Shown here: one piece after another, positions 1 through 6,344 of the stretch
How the letters are laid out: every line of letters starts with the position of its first letter
How positions within the stretch are numbered: position 1 is the stretch's first letter
From: Streptomyces violaceorubidus
Lineage (GTDB): Bacteria; Actinomycetota; Actinomycetes; Streptomycetales; Streptomycetaceae
Length of the DNA: 9,185 nucleotides
Direction: 5' to 3'
NCBI RefSeq assembly: GCF_000717995.1
Contig: NZ_JODM01000066.1
Span: 1-9,185, forward strand
Program-made: the position numbers and the translations under genes
The notes under the pieces: generated by a model
Told to the model about the DNA's origin: nothing
Seen by the model: only the letters and a program-made list of their open reading frames with translations
Database searches by the model: none

Positions 1-105
1 GAGCTGCTCACGGCGGACGCGGCACGCGAGCGCGGCACAGGACTGCTCCGCGCGGCGGCCGGCCCACCGAAGGCGAGGGCGGCGATGGTCCTGCTGCGCC
101 GCTGA
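1..105 (+). CDS. C-terminal end of an unidentified protein (partial)
   Basis: An open frame enters from the left edge and ends at TGA 103-105, giving 34 residues that finish in AAMVLLRR. The composition (many Ala and Arg, GC-rich third positions) is that of a normal high-GC actinomycete gene. The gene starts outside the window. The visible tail carries no motif that I can tie to a family. It reads in the same direction as the oxidoreductase that starts 117 bases downstream, but that gap has an AT-richer stretch and its own Shine-Dalgarno, so co-transcription is not implied. Confidence 0.5.
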   Translation, partial: ELLTADAARERGTGLLRAAAGPPKARAAMVLLRR

Positions 106-157
106 GCGCAGGACCAAGGGCCGCTGGTCACCGGGCGGGGCCGGGGGCAGTCGACTT

Positions 158-210
158 TACGTGTTGCCGACCCGGTCGTTGATACCTTTCTTCCCGTACT
201 TCGACACGTA
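158..210. promoter_or_regulatory. Inverted repeat upstream of the oxidoreductase gene
   Basis: TACGTGT (158-164) and ACACGTA (204-210) are perfect 7-base inverted copies 39 bases apart. They lie in the AT-richer part of the gap just before the oxidoreductase start. They could be two half-sites for a regulator or simply bracket the promoter. I see no convincing -35/-10 pair. The repeat is short, so a chance match is possible. Confidence 0.25.
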
Positions 211-222
211 TCTTAGGAACTC

Positions 223-1815
223 ATGAACATGAGCGGTCGACCCACACCTCGCACGACGCTTTCCACTGATCCGGAACACGCCCGGCAGCAGCCCTACGAC
301 ATCGTCCTGGTCGGCGGCGGCTCCGCCGGCTGCGTCCTCGCGGCCCGGCTCACCGAACGCGCCGACCTGCGTGTCCTGCTCCTGGAAGCGGGGACAGCGG
401 CCCCCGATCTGCCGGAGGCCGTGGCGTTTCCGACCGCCTGGCCCACCCTGGTCAAGACGGAGGCGAACTGGGGCGACACGACCGTTCCCCAGAACGCCGG
501 TACCCCCTCGGCCCAGCCAGGGCCCAGCATCGCACTGCCCCGCGGCCGGGGCATCGGCGGTTCCTCCGCGATCAACGCCATGGTCTTCGGCCGCGGCCAC
601 CGCACCAGCTACGGCGCCTGGGCCGACCACGGCGCCAAGGGCTGGGACTTCGACGACCTCCTCCCCTACTTCCAGCGCAGCGAGACCGCCGTCGGCGGCG
701 CCCCCGGACGCGGTACCTCCGGTCCGCTCACGGTCGGCCCGACGGCCGACCCCAACGAGGTGCTGGCCGCCTGCCTGGAGGGAGCGGTCGAGACCGGGCA
801 GCGCCGGGCCCGCGACATCAGCGGCGGTCTGGAGGAGGGCTTCGCCCCGGTCGACCTCAACATCGTCGACGGCCGACGCCAGAGCGCGGCCGATGCCTAC
901 CTCACCCCCGTGCTGGACCGGCCCAACCTGGACGTGGTCACCGGCGCCACCGCGCACCGGCTGCTCTTCGAGGGCGAGCGCTGCGTCGGCGTGGAGTACG
1001 GCGTCCATGGACGTGTGCACACCGCCAGGGCCGCACGTGAGGTCGTCCTGACCGCCGGCACGCTCGGCAGCGCGGGCATCCTGCTGCGCTCCGGGATCGG
1101 CCCCGAGCGGGAGCTGCGCGAGGCCGGGGTGGAGGTGTTCCACGCGCTGCCCGGCGTGGGCCGCAACCTCCACGACCACCCGCGGATCAACCTCGTCCAC
1201 CGCACCCGCCGCACCGTGCCGCCCGCCCGAGGCAATCACGGCGAGATCATCGGCCTGCTGCGCAGCAGGCCCGATCTGGACGGCCCGGACCTGCAGCTCA
1301 TCTTCATCGACGCCCCGTCGCCCAACCCGGTCGCCCCGGTGGACAACGGCTTCACCATCGGCGTTTCCCCGATGCGCCCCTTCAGCCGCGGCACGCTGAG
1401 GATCACCTCGGCCGACCCGTACGCGGCACCGGTGATCGACCCGGCCTACTTCACCGACGAACGGGACGTGCAGGCCGTGCTGTCCGGCATCGCGACGGCC
1501 CGTGAGATCGCCGGATCCGCGGCGCTGGCGGCCTGGGGCGTCGAGGAGATCGCCCCCGGGCCGGACGTCGCGCAACCGGAGGCGCTGGGCCGGTACGCCC
1601 GTACGGTCTTCCAGTCCTACTGCCACCCGGTGGGAACGTGCGCGCTGGGCGAGGACGAGAGCTCCGTGGTCGACTCCGAGCTGCGGGTACGCGGGCTCGC
1701 GGGGCTGCGCGTCGCCGACGGATCCGTCATCCCCTCGATCCCGTCGAACAACACCAACGCGACCGTGTACGCCGTCGCGGAACGTGCCGCCGAGTTCATC
1801 CGCGACGCCGCCTGA
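223..1815 (+). CDS. GMC-family FAD-dependent oxidoreductase (choline/alcohol dehydrogenase type)
   Basis: A complete flavoprotein of 530 residues, close to the usual 500-560 of the family. GMC enzymes oxidise an alcohol to an aldehyde or ketone by passing hydride to FAD. Visible motifs are the N-terminal dinucleotide-binding VGGGSAG (about 30-36), GMC signature 1 around GRGIGGSSAINAM (108-120), GMC signature 2 around AGTLGSAGILLRSGIG (278-293), and the C-terminal catalytic pair His468 (SYCHPVGTC) with Asn512 (NNTNAT). No signal peptide is seen, so it is probably cytoplasmic. Start: ATG 223 lies only 3 bases after AGGAA (215-219), whereas the in-frame ATG at 229 is 9 bases away and is better spaced. 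The true protein may therefore be 528 residues. The substrate cannot be read from the sequence: no betaine-aldehyde dehydrogenase or choline transporter lies nearby, so a betA role is not supported. Confidence 0.95.
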   Translation: MNMSGRPTPRTTLSTDPEHARQQPYDIVLVGGGSAGCVLAARLTERADLRVLLLEAGTAAPDLPEAVAFPTAWPTLVKTEANWGDTTVPQNAGTPSAQPGPSIALPRGRGIGGSSAINAMVFGRGHRTSYGAWADHGAKGWDFDDLLPYFQRSETAVGGAPGRGTSGPLTVGPTADPNEVLAACLEGAVETGQRRARDISGGLEEGFAPVDLNIVDGRRQSAADAYLTPVLDRPNLDVVTGATAHRLLFEGERCVGVEYGVHGRVHTARAAREVVLTAGTLGSAGILLRSGIGPERELREAGVEVFHALPGVGRNLHDHPRINLVHRTRRTVPPARGNHGEIIGLLRSRPDLDGPDLQLIFIDAPSPNPVAPVDNGFTIGVSPMRPFSRGTLRITSADPYAAPVIDPAYFTDERDVQAVLSGIATAREIAGSAALAAWGVEEIAPGPDVAQPEALGRYARTVFQSYCHPVGTCALGEDESSVVDSELRVRGLAGLRVADGSVIPSIPSNNTNATVYAVAERAAEFIRDAA

Positions 1816-1948
1816 CGTCCCCCGCCGTCACCCGGGATCGCGGGTCGGGCCCTTCTCGGCCGATCCGCGTTCTCGGTCCCTTCGGTCCCTGCCCTGACCG
1901 CCTCGGTGCCCGGTCCGGCAGGCGGCCTCCCGGCCCGCAGGGCGCGGA

Positions 1949-2527
1949 TCAGGGCTTCAACGAATAGAACCCGATGCGGGAGTTCGGTTCGAAGCCGATC
2001 CGGGGGTACACCGGTGCACCCGCTTCGGTGGCGTGCAGAGTGGCTCGCGTGATTCCGGTCGCGCGGCCGCCCTCGTACAGGGCCTTTCGCGTCACCGCCT
2101 CGCCGTACCCGCGTCGCTGCCGGCGCGCATCGGTGGCGACCAGCACGACGAACAGGCGGCCCACCGCCTCAACTGTCGCGGCGGCGACCGGGACACCGTC
2201 CCGCAGCGCCAGGTAGGCGTACACGTCGTTCTTCCACAGGCGGGAGCCGGCGATGCCGTCGCGGCAGTCCTGAGGGGGAAGCCGTAGGCACGCGCGTGAT
2301 GTCCGCGTAGACCTCCACCTGTTCGTCGGTGCGCACGCGGGTGAAGGTGAGGTCCGGGTGCTGTGGATCGGGGACGGGCAGGAGGTCGCCGGCCATCCCC
2401 GTCCCGGGGAAGGAGTGCGCCAGACCGGCCCGGTCGGCCGCTTCCGCCGGCACCGCCCCGGGGGTCGTCGTCGAGCAGGTCCTCGAAGAGCCACAGGAAT
2501 TGCGGCTGCCGCCGCCAGGTTCGTCAC
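1949..2527 (-). pseudogene. GNAT-family N-acetyltransferase, broken by several frameshifts
   Basis: The last 95 or so residues read cleanly as the acetyl-CoA-binding half of a GNAT enzyme: LWKNDVYAYLALRDG, then VGRLFVVLVATDARRQRRGYGEAV (the Q/R-R-x-G-Y-G pyrophosphate loop), then a tail ending IGFEPNSRIGFYSLKP. The N-terminal part is scattered over all three frames. GTG 2527 (GAGG seven bases upstream) begins MTNLAAAAA. Continuity then moves to a frame reading QFLWLFEDLLDDDP, then to one reading AEAADRAGLAHSFPGTGMAGDLL through VEVYADIT, then briefly ARAYGFP, and finally back to the first frame for PQDCRDGIAG. At least three indels are needed, so no intact protein can be made. It is convergent with the oxidoreductase. 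Either decay or indel errors in the assembly would explain it. Family call is strong; substrate unknown. Confidence 0.8.
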
Positions 2528-2596
2528 CGCGCATCCTCGCTTCGTCGCGTACCCGTTCGTCCCTCACCGCGTCCGATACAACGAGCGGCTCCGGTA

Positions 2597-2655
2597 CGGG
2601 GGTTCGGGCTCCCGGGCCCCCGTGGTGGGCGGTATGTCGAACGGCCGCCCACCAC
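2597..2655 (-). terminator. Two adjacent hairpins after the glycosyltransferase gene
   Basis: The first hairpin on the minus-strand transcript pairs 2645-2655 with 2622-2632 (GTGGTGGGCGG and its complement, 11 perfect pairs, 12-base loop), 31 bases past the stop codon. Immediately beyond it, CGGGGG (2597-2602) pairs with CCCCCG (2617-2622), with a further CGGG/CCCG core inside joined through T-G wobbles. Neither is followed by a run of T, which is common for actinomycete terminators. They could equally act on + strand transcripts. Nothing else is seen in the gap between the acetyltransferase remnant and this gene. Confidence 0.55.
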
Positions 2656-2686
2656 CCGCGCGTCATGCGCCGGCGAACAACCGCGT

Positions 2687-3820
2687 TCAGGCGACGGCCG
2701 CCGCCAGCTGGTCGGCGACCTCGCTCGGCGAGGGCATGGCCTCGATCTGCTGGGCGGCGCGGCGGGCGTTGTCCCGGTACTCCGCGTTCCCGAGCACCTC
2801 GGTCACCGCCTCCGCCACGGACTCGGCCTTGGCCGGCGGCATGACCGCGACACCGGTGCGCGAGCCCGCGACCGCGCCCGCCTGGAGGAACTGGTCGGCG
2901 CCCTGCGGTACGACCACCAGCGGCACTCCGCGCGACAGGGTGCCCATCGTGGTGCCGGCCCCGCCGTGCGTGACGACGACGTCGATGCCGTCGAGGATTT
3001 CCGCGAGCGGGGTGAACGCGACGAACTCCACGTGGTCGAGCCCGTCGCCGAAGTCCGCCGCGGCGCCGGTCAGACCGAGCGTGACCACCAGGTCGGCGTG
3101 CCCGGCGAGGGCGTCGATGACCGGGCGCAGGGCCTCGGGCGTGGCGAAGTGGGTGCCGAAGGACAGCAGCACCCTGGGCCGGGAGCCGTCGCCGGTGGCC
3201 GTGGCGTCGGCCGTCCCGCTGGGGGTGTCGGGGCCGCGGTGGGCCTCGGGCCGCAGCGGAAGGCGGCCCTGGGGCGGCGCCCAGTCCGGTGCCCGCAGGA
3301 TCTCCGGGCACGGGTCCAGGTACCAGGCGGGCGCGGGGACGGTCAGGCCGCGCTCCTTGTAGCGGCGCTCGGCGACCGCGTCGAAGACGTCGGTGAACTG
3401 GGCGGGGATCAACGGGCCGAAGGCCAGCCTGGCGTACGGCACCCCGAGGGTGGCGGCGACGAGCGGACCGACGTAGTCCGTGGCCTCGGCCACGACCAGG
3501 TCCGGCCGGAACTCGCGCGCGGCGGTGACCGCCTCCTCGGCGGTGAGGTCGATCCGGGCACCGGCGAACAGCTCCGCCGCCACGGCGGGGTCGGGCGCGG
3601 TCGGGTCGTCCACGCCCGCCAGGCGGGCCGCCTCCGCGAGCAGCACGGGAATCTCCGGGCCGACGGCGAGCAGGGTGAGGCGCTCGGCGTCGAACAGCGG
3701 GCCGAAGCCGGCCGAGGTGATCACGGCCACCTCGTCGCCGCGGTCGCGGAAGGCACGGGCGAGGGGCAACAGCGGAAGGAGGTGCCCGTGCTGAGGAGTA
3801 CTGGAGAAGAGGATGCGCAT
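2687..3820 (-). CDS. GT1 (MGT/UGT-type) glycosyltransferase
   Basis: A 377-residue GT-B fold enzyme that should move a sugar from an NDP-sugar (typically UDP-glucose) onto a small acceptor. The N-terminal acceptor domain opens MRILFSSTPQHGHLLPLLPLA, with His11 in the position of the family's catalytic base and Asp115 a plausible partner. The C-terminal donor domain starts near RVLLSFGT (216-223) and carries the nucleotide-sugar motif THGGAGTTMGTLSRGVPLVVVPQGADQ (284-310). A Gly/Thr/Ala-rich linker (about 195-213) joins the halves. There is no signal peptide. ATG 3820 has no Shine-Dalgarno but sits exactly 6 bases after TAGACT, which suggests a leaderless message. The TetR gene ends 53 bases upstream on the same strand, and a palindrome lies between them. 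Relatives inactivate macrolides or decorate natural products. Without biosynthetic neighbours, inducible detoxification is my preferred but unproved reading. Confidence 0.93.
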   Translation of the reverse strand: MRILFSSTPQHGHLLPLLPLARAFRDRGDEVAVITSAGFGPLFDAERLTLLAVGPEIPVLLAEAARLAGVDDPTAPDPAVAAELFAGARIDLTAEEAVTAAREFRPDLVVAEATDYVGPLVAATLGVPYARLAFGPLIPAQFTDVFDAVAERRYKERGLTVPAPAWYLDPCPEILRAPDWAPPQGRLPLRPEAHRGPDTPSGTADATATGDGSRPRVLLSFGTHFATPEALRPVIDALAGHADLVVTLGLTGAAADFGDGLDHVEFVAFTPLAEILDGIDVVVTHGGAGTTMGTLSRGVPLVVVPQGADQFLQAGAVAGSRTGVAVMPPAKAESVAEAVTEVLGNAEYRDNARRAAQQIEAMPSPSEVADQLAAAVA

Positions 3821-3826
3821 GCCGGG

Positions 3827-3832
3827 AGTCTA
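3827..3832 (-). promoter_or_regulatory. -10 box of the glycosyltransferase gene, leaderless arrangement
   Basis: On the minus strand TAGACT is followed by six bases and then the ATG at 3820. TAGACT fits the actinomycete TAGRRT-like -10 consensus at five of six positions, and this spacing would put the transcription start at or next to the A of the ATG. There is no purine-rich ribosome site, as expected for a leaderless message. A good -35 at standard spacing is not obvious (TTGAAG is 20 bases away). The TetR gene shows exactly the same TAGACT-N6-ATG arrangement. Confidence 0.5.
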
Positions 3833-3837
3833 GGGCA

Positions 3838-3862
3838 TTGACTGAAGACACACTTCAATCAA
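3838..3862. promoter_or_regulatory. Putative TetR operator, 25-bp palindrome
   Basis: Arms TTGACTGAAG (3838-3847) and CTTCAATCAA (3853-3862) are inverted copies with one mismatch around ACACA. Size and symmetry suit a TetR dimer. The site lies just upstream of the glycosyltransferase -10 box and covers the -35 region, so a bound repressor would block that gene. It lies between the stop of the TetR gene and the glycosyltransferase start. I find no second copy upstream of the TetR gene, so autoregulation through this motif is not supported. Function is inferred. Confidence 0.6.
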
Positions 3863-3873
3863 TTGAGAAATAC

Positions 3874-4485
3874 TCATCGCAACAGTGCGGCACACACTGC
3901 CTCGCGAAGAAACATGTGGGCACTCTCCCAGTCCCAGCCGATGTGCAGCATCCGGTGCCACGACGGCGGGGTGACGAAGTACTCCAGGATGCGCACCGCA
4001 TCGCGCGGGGTCACGCCGGGCCGGAGCGCACCCAGGTGCTCCAGCTGTTCCGCCACCTCCGTGAAGCGTGCCCGCTGGAGGTCCTCGGTCTCCCGCAGCA
4101 GGTCGGCGATGTCCTGGTCGACCGCCGCGGCATCGGCGAGGACCGTCATGGTGCGGTGGTGGTGGCGCACGAGATCGCAGGTCTGGCGCACCACCAGACG
4201 CAGCACCTCCTGACCGCTCGTGGCACTTTCCACGGCGGCGAGCACCTCGCCGATGCCGGGATCGCCGGCGGCGCGGGCGGTCAGCGCGGTGACCAGGGCC
4301 GGTTTGGCGCCGAAGGTCGCGTAGACGGTACCCGGGGCCACGCCGGCCTGATCGGCGATCCGCTTGATGGTGACGTGGGGGTAGCCGTGTTCCGCGAAGA
4401 GCACCTCGGCCGTGTCCAGAATCGCCGCTCTCGTGGCGGCGGCCGCGCTTTCACGCACGGTGGATCGGTAGGCGCGGGGTGTCAT
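3874..4485 (-). CDS. TetR/AcrR-family transcriptional repressor
   Basis: A 203-residue regulator, the usual TetR length. The N-terminal DNA-binding domain spans about residues 16-62: AAATRAAILDTAEVLFAEHG, then the helix-turn-helix IKRIADQAGVAPGTVYATFGAK. The remaining helical domain (about 75-203) should hold the ligand pocket and dimer interface, and has a His-rich patch (VRHHHRTM, 107-113) and several Trp near the end (WHRMLHIGWDWE). ATG 4485 lacks a Shine-Dalgarno and is preceded by TAGACT at exactly 6 bases. The glycosyltransferase gene lies 53 bases downstream on the same strand with a palindromic operator in the gap, so this protein most likely represses it until an acceptor-like compound binds. 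The ligand is unknown. Confidence 0.92.
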   Translation of the reverse strand: MTPRAYRSTVRESAAAATRAAILDTAEVLFAEHGYPHVTIKRIADQAGVAPGTVYATFGAKPALVTALTARAAGDPGIGEVLAAVESATSGQEVLRLVVRQTCDLVRHHHRTMTVLADAAAVDQDIADLLRETEDLQRARFTEVAEQLEHLGALRPGVTPRDAVRILEYFVTPPSWHRMLHIGWDWESAHMFLREAVCAALLR

Positions 4486-4491
4486 GGGAAC

Positions 4492-4497
4492 AGTCTA
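4492..4497 (-). promoter_or_regulatory. -10 box of the TetR gene, leaderless arrangement
   Basis: TAGACT on the minus strand, then six bases, then ATG at 4485, matching the glycosyltransferase promoter in both hexamer and spacing. No ribosome site is present. No convincing -35 is seen 16-19 bases upstream. Confidence 0.45.
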
Positions 4498-4514
4498 GAA
4501 CCGCACGCCGAACG

Positions 4515-4542
4515 GTCCCCCGGCCGCAAAGGGACGGGGGAC
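4515..4542 (-). terminator. Possible hairpin after the I36/crystallin-like gene
   Basis: GTCCCCC (4515-4521) and GGGGGAC (4536-4542) are perfect 7-base inverted copies around a 14-base loop, about 55 bases past the stop of the secreted-protein gene and just upstream of the TetR promoter. It has no T run. It could end transcription from the upstream gene before the TetR unit. Confidence 0.35.
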
Positions 4543-4597
4543 TCGGATCACGGGTTCCCATGGCTTCCCGGCCGGACCACCGGTCGCGACGGTTCGG

Positions 4598-5029
4598 TCA
4601 GCCGTCCGGGTGGCACGGCCACGTCTGGATGGAGGCGATGCGGTTGTCCCACGATCCCAGGCCGCTGTACCAGCCGTAGGGCTGGATGTAGAAGGTGCTG
4701 CCGGCTCCCCACTGGTACTGGGCACCGCAGAAGGCCTTGCTGGTGCGGTTGATCACGGACGAGATGTTGGTGCCCATGAAGCCGTAGCTCCGCGAGATGC
4801 TGTTGAGCTTCCCGTTGTTGATGTCGGTCCAGGTGACACCGATGCCGCTGCCCTGGTAGTTCCCCTGGTCCCAGAGGCACAGCGCGTACTGGCTGGTGCA
4901 GGCGGACGACCCGGAGTTCGCCGGGAACCAGGCGTCGGCGGAGGCGGTTCCCGACGCGCCGAGTGTGATGGCGGCGGCCGACGCGCCGGCGACGGCCAGG
5001 GCCCCCAGGCGCTGCTTCAGCTTGCTCAC
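4598..5029 (-). CDS. Secreted I36 / beta-gamma-crystallin-like protein
   Basis: A 143-residue precursor. The N-terminus is a Sec signal peptide: basic MSKLKQR, hydrophobic Ala-rich core, and a likely ASA|DA cleavage near residues 31-32. The mature part of about 112 residues holds four Cys (44, 51, 101, 139), enough for two disulfides. It also has crystallin-type Greek-key signatures: CLWDQGNYQGSGI followed by LNSISRSYGF, and YIQPYGWYSGLGSWDNRIASIQTW. This pattern is found in Streptomyces proteins annotated as peptidase inhibitor family I36 (the SMPI metalloprotease inhibitor fold). Inhibitor activity is not shown here; a cell-wall or calcium-binding role is possible. GTG 5029 is chosen because GAAGGAG lies 7 bases upstream and the signal peptide begins there. 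The open frame extends far upstream, but only as a shadow of the neighbouring gene. The ribosome site lies in a strong inverted repeat. Confidence 0.85.
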   Translation of the reverse strand: MSKLKQRLGALAVAGASAAAITLGASGTASADAWFPANSGSSACTSQYALCLWDQGNYQGSGIGVTWTDINNGKLNSISRSYGFMGTNISSVINRTSKAFCGAQYQWGAGSTFYIQPYGWYSGLGSWDNRIASIQTWPCHPDG

Positions 5030-5038
5030 GGTGTGACT

Positions 5039-5093
5039 CCTTCGCGTTCGTGCGGGGCGGCTGGGTGCCGCAGGAAGGACACGAACGCGAAGG
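5039..5093 (-). promoter_or_regulatory. Shine-Dalgarno-masking hairpin in the leader of the I36-like gene
   Basis: CCTTCGCGTTCGTG (5039-5052) and CACGAACGCGAAGG (5080-5093) are perfect 14-base inverted copies with a 27-base loop that holds its own GCGGC/GCCGC stem. On the minus-strand transcript the arm nearest the gene ends in GAAGG, which is the first part of the GAAGGAG ribosome site before GTG 5029. Folding would bury that site. It may instead end transcription from the upstream PNPOx-like gene (stop 26 bases before) or be a protein-binding site on DNA. No T run follows it. Confidence 0.6.
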
Positions 5094-5118
5094 TCGGCGA
5101 GGTTCACCAAGGGGGCGG

Positions 5119-6162
5119 CTACGTCGTGGGGGTACCGGCGACACCGTCCGGCCGGTCGGCCCGGTGCTCGTCCTTGAGCTGGGCGAGCTTGGCCAGGGTG
5201 CCCTCGCGCCGCGCCTTGCGCCAACCCTGCTTGGCGAACACCCCGTTGAAGAACATCTGCACGCTCTTGACCGGGGGCGCGGCGAAGCCGGACGTCGTGT
5301 GCGGGGCGTACACGACGGTGTCGCCGTCCACCTCCAGCCATCCGGTGCAGACCCGGTTGGCCAGGCCGATCGCCTGCCGCCCGAAGGTGTGCGCCGTCAG
5401 ACCCGCCCGGCGGGCGCCCTGCGGCAGCAGCCCCGGGGCGCACTCCAGCAGCAGCCCCCGCGCGTCGTGGCCGACGACCCGGACCGGGACGACGACCGGG
5501 TAGCCGTCGGCTCCGCGGTAGCCGACGAGCTGGTGCGACAGCTTCGTCATCTGACCGTGCAGCTTCCGCGTGTCGACGCGCGGTCCCGTGCCCTTCGCGG
5601 GGGCCGACTGCGTGTCCGGCACACCGGGCCACTCGGCGCCGGCGACGGTCCGCTCCCCCTCGCCATGGAGGTCGGGCCAGGAGACGACGCGCTGGACGGC
5701 GATGTCGATCACGATCCGGTTGTCGAAGTAGTCCCGGAGGACCCAGTCCCAGAACTTGCCGGAGGGCACCGTGCCCAGGAACCGTTCCACGCGCGGGGCG
5801 AGGTCGGCGAGCGCCTCGGGCGACGGCGACAGCGGCACCTCGGCGCGGCCCTGCACCACGGCGAAGTCCCCGGCCGTCGCGAATCCGTGCTCCCGCGTGT
5901 GGTAAGCCATCGCGACGCGCGAGTCGCGCAGGATGTGGAACAGCTTGCCGTTGAAGGCCAGCGAGGTGGTGACGGCGATCGTGCTCGCGGCTCGGTCCAC
6001 GAGGCCGGTGGGTGAGACCGGGATGACCACGCAGCCTCCGGCGGGAGTGCCGTAGGCGAGTGCGGTCACCAGGTCGCCCTCCAGCGCGTCCTGCACCGCG
6101 TCGGACCAGGGCACCGTGCCGGAGGCCGGCGGAGTTGAGGGTTGCGTCATGGGCGGCATCAT
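5119..6162 (-). CDS. PNPOx-like split-barrel protein, two-domain (predicted flavin- or cofactor-binding)
   Basis: A 347-residue cytoplasmic protein of the pyridoxamine-5'-phosphate-oxidase-like / flavin-reductase split-barrel superfamily. The first barrel is about residues 19-165: LVTALAYGTPAGGCVVIPVSPTG, STIAVTTSLAFNGKLFHILRDSRVAMAYHTREHGF, and FAVVQGRAEVPLSP. A linker with KGTGPRVDTRKL leads to a second half (about 205-290), HQLVGYRGADGYPVVVPVRV then CTGWLEVDGDTVVYAPHT. This half resembles another barrel repeat, so the protein may be an internal duplication. The tail is basic and charged. Relatives bind FMN, FAD, F420 or haem, but which one cannot be told here. Starts: ATG 6162 has a weak GAGA upstream; ATG 6159, ATG 6150 and TTG 6195 are alternatives. 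The I36-like gene follows 89 bases downstream with its own ribosome site. It is divergent from the small membrane protein. Confidence 0.75.
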   Translation of the reverse strand: MMPPMTQPSTPPASGTVPWSDAVQDALEGDLVTALAYGTPAGGCVVIPVSPTGLVDRAASTIAVTTSLAFNGKLFHILRDSRVAMAYHTREHGFATAGDFAVVQGRAEVPLSPSPEALADLAPRVERFLGTVPSGKFWDWVLRDYFDNRIVIDIAVQRVVSWPDLHGEGERTVAGAEWPGVPDTQSAPAKGTGPRVDTRKLHGQMTKLSHQLVGYRGADGYPVVVPVRVVGHDARGLLLECAPGLLPQGARRAGLTAHTFGRQAIGLANRVCTGWLEVDGDTVVYAPHTTSGFAAPPVKSVQMFFNGVFAKQGWRKARREGTLAKLAQLKDEHRADRPDGVAGTPTT

Positions 6163-6164
6163 AT

Positions 6165-6241
6165 GTGTCTCGCTGGCGACCCCTCGACCAGGCAATTAGC
6201 GTCCATATACATGTAGTTGAAGGCTCCACTCAGCGAGACAC
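6165..6241. promoter_or_regulatory. Inverted repeat in the divergent promoter region
   Basis: GTGTCTCGCTG (6165-6175) and CAGCGAGACAC (6231-6241) are perfect 11-base inverted copies 55 bases apart, in the gap between the PNPOx-like gene and the small membrane protein gene. An 8-base palindrome, TACATGTA (6208-6215), lies between them in AT-rich sequence where promoters would be expected. The left arm ends two bases before ATG 6162 and contains its only weak ribosome-site-like bases. Two sites for one regulator, or an RNA stem, would both fit. Confidence 0.45.
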
Positions 6242-6344
6242 GCCTGTGCACACCCAACGTTTGACAGGGCCGAGAACGCTGGCACAAGGTATGCCGCATC
6301 GCCGCCGACGCACTGTCCGCGGCCAGTCGGGGAGGATCTCTCTC

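Noticed and set aside
157..1626. Long open frame on the minus strand across the oxidoreductase gene (489 codons)
   Set aside because: It is antisense to a gene with clear GMC motifs. The translation is low-complexity Gly/Ala/Arg/Val, as expected from an opposite-strand shadow in high-GC DNA.
223..1815. Assignment of the oxidoreductase as choline dehydrogenase betA
   Set aside because: Many GMC enzymes share these motifs, and no betaine-aldehyde dehydrogenase, choline transporter or BetI lies nearby.
1853..1905. Short tandem CGGTCCCT-like repeats and small GC stems between the oxidoreductase and acetyltransferase remnant
   Set aside because: Too short and imperfect; no terminator-quality stem could be defined.
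2363..3841. 492-codon + strand frame across the glycosyltransferase gene
   Set aside because: Antisense shadow with no motifs.
2169..3851. 560-codon minus-strand frame across the glycosyltransferase gene
   Set aside because: Most of it is an Arg/Pro/Gly-rich shadow of the glycosyltransferase frame. Only its last part carries a real piece of the broken acetyltransferase.
4598..6229. 543-codon minus-strand frame apparently fusing the I36-like protein to upstream sequence
   Set aside because: The upstream part is an Arg/Gly/Pro-rich shadow of the PNPOx-like gene in another frame. The signal peptide and ribosome site at GTG 5029 mark the real start.
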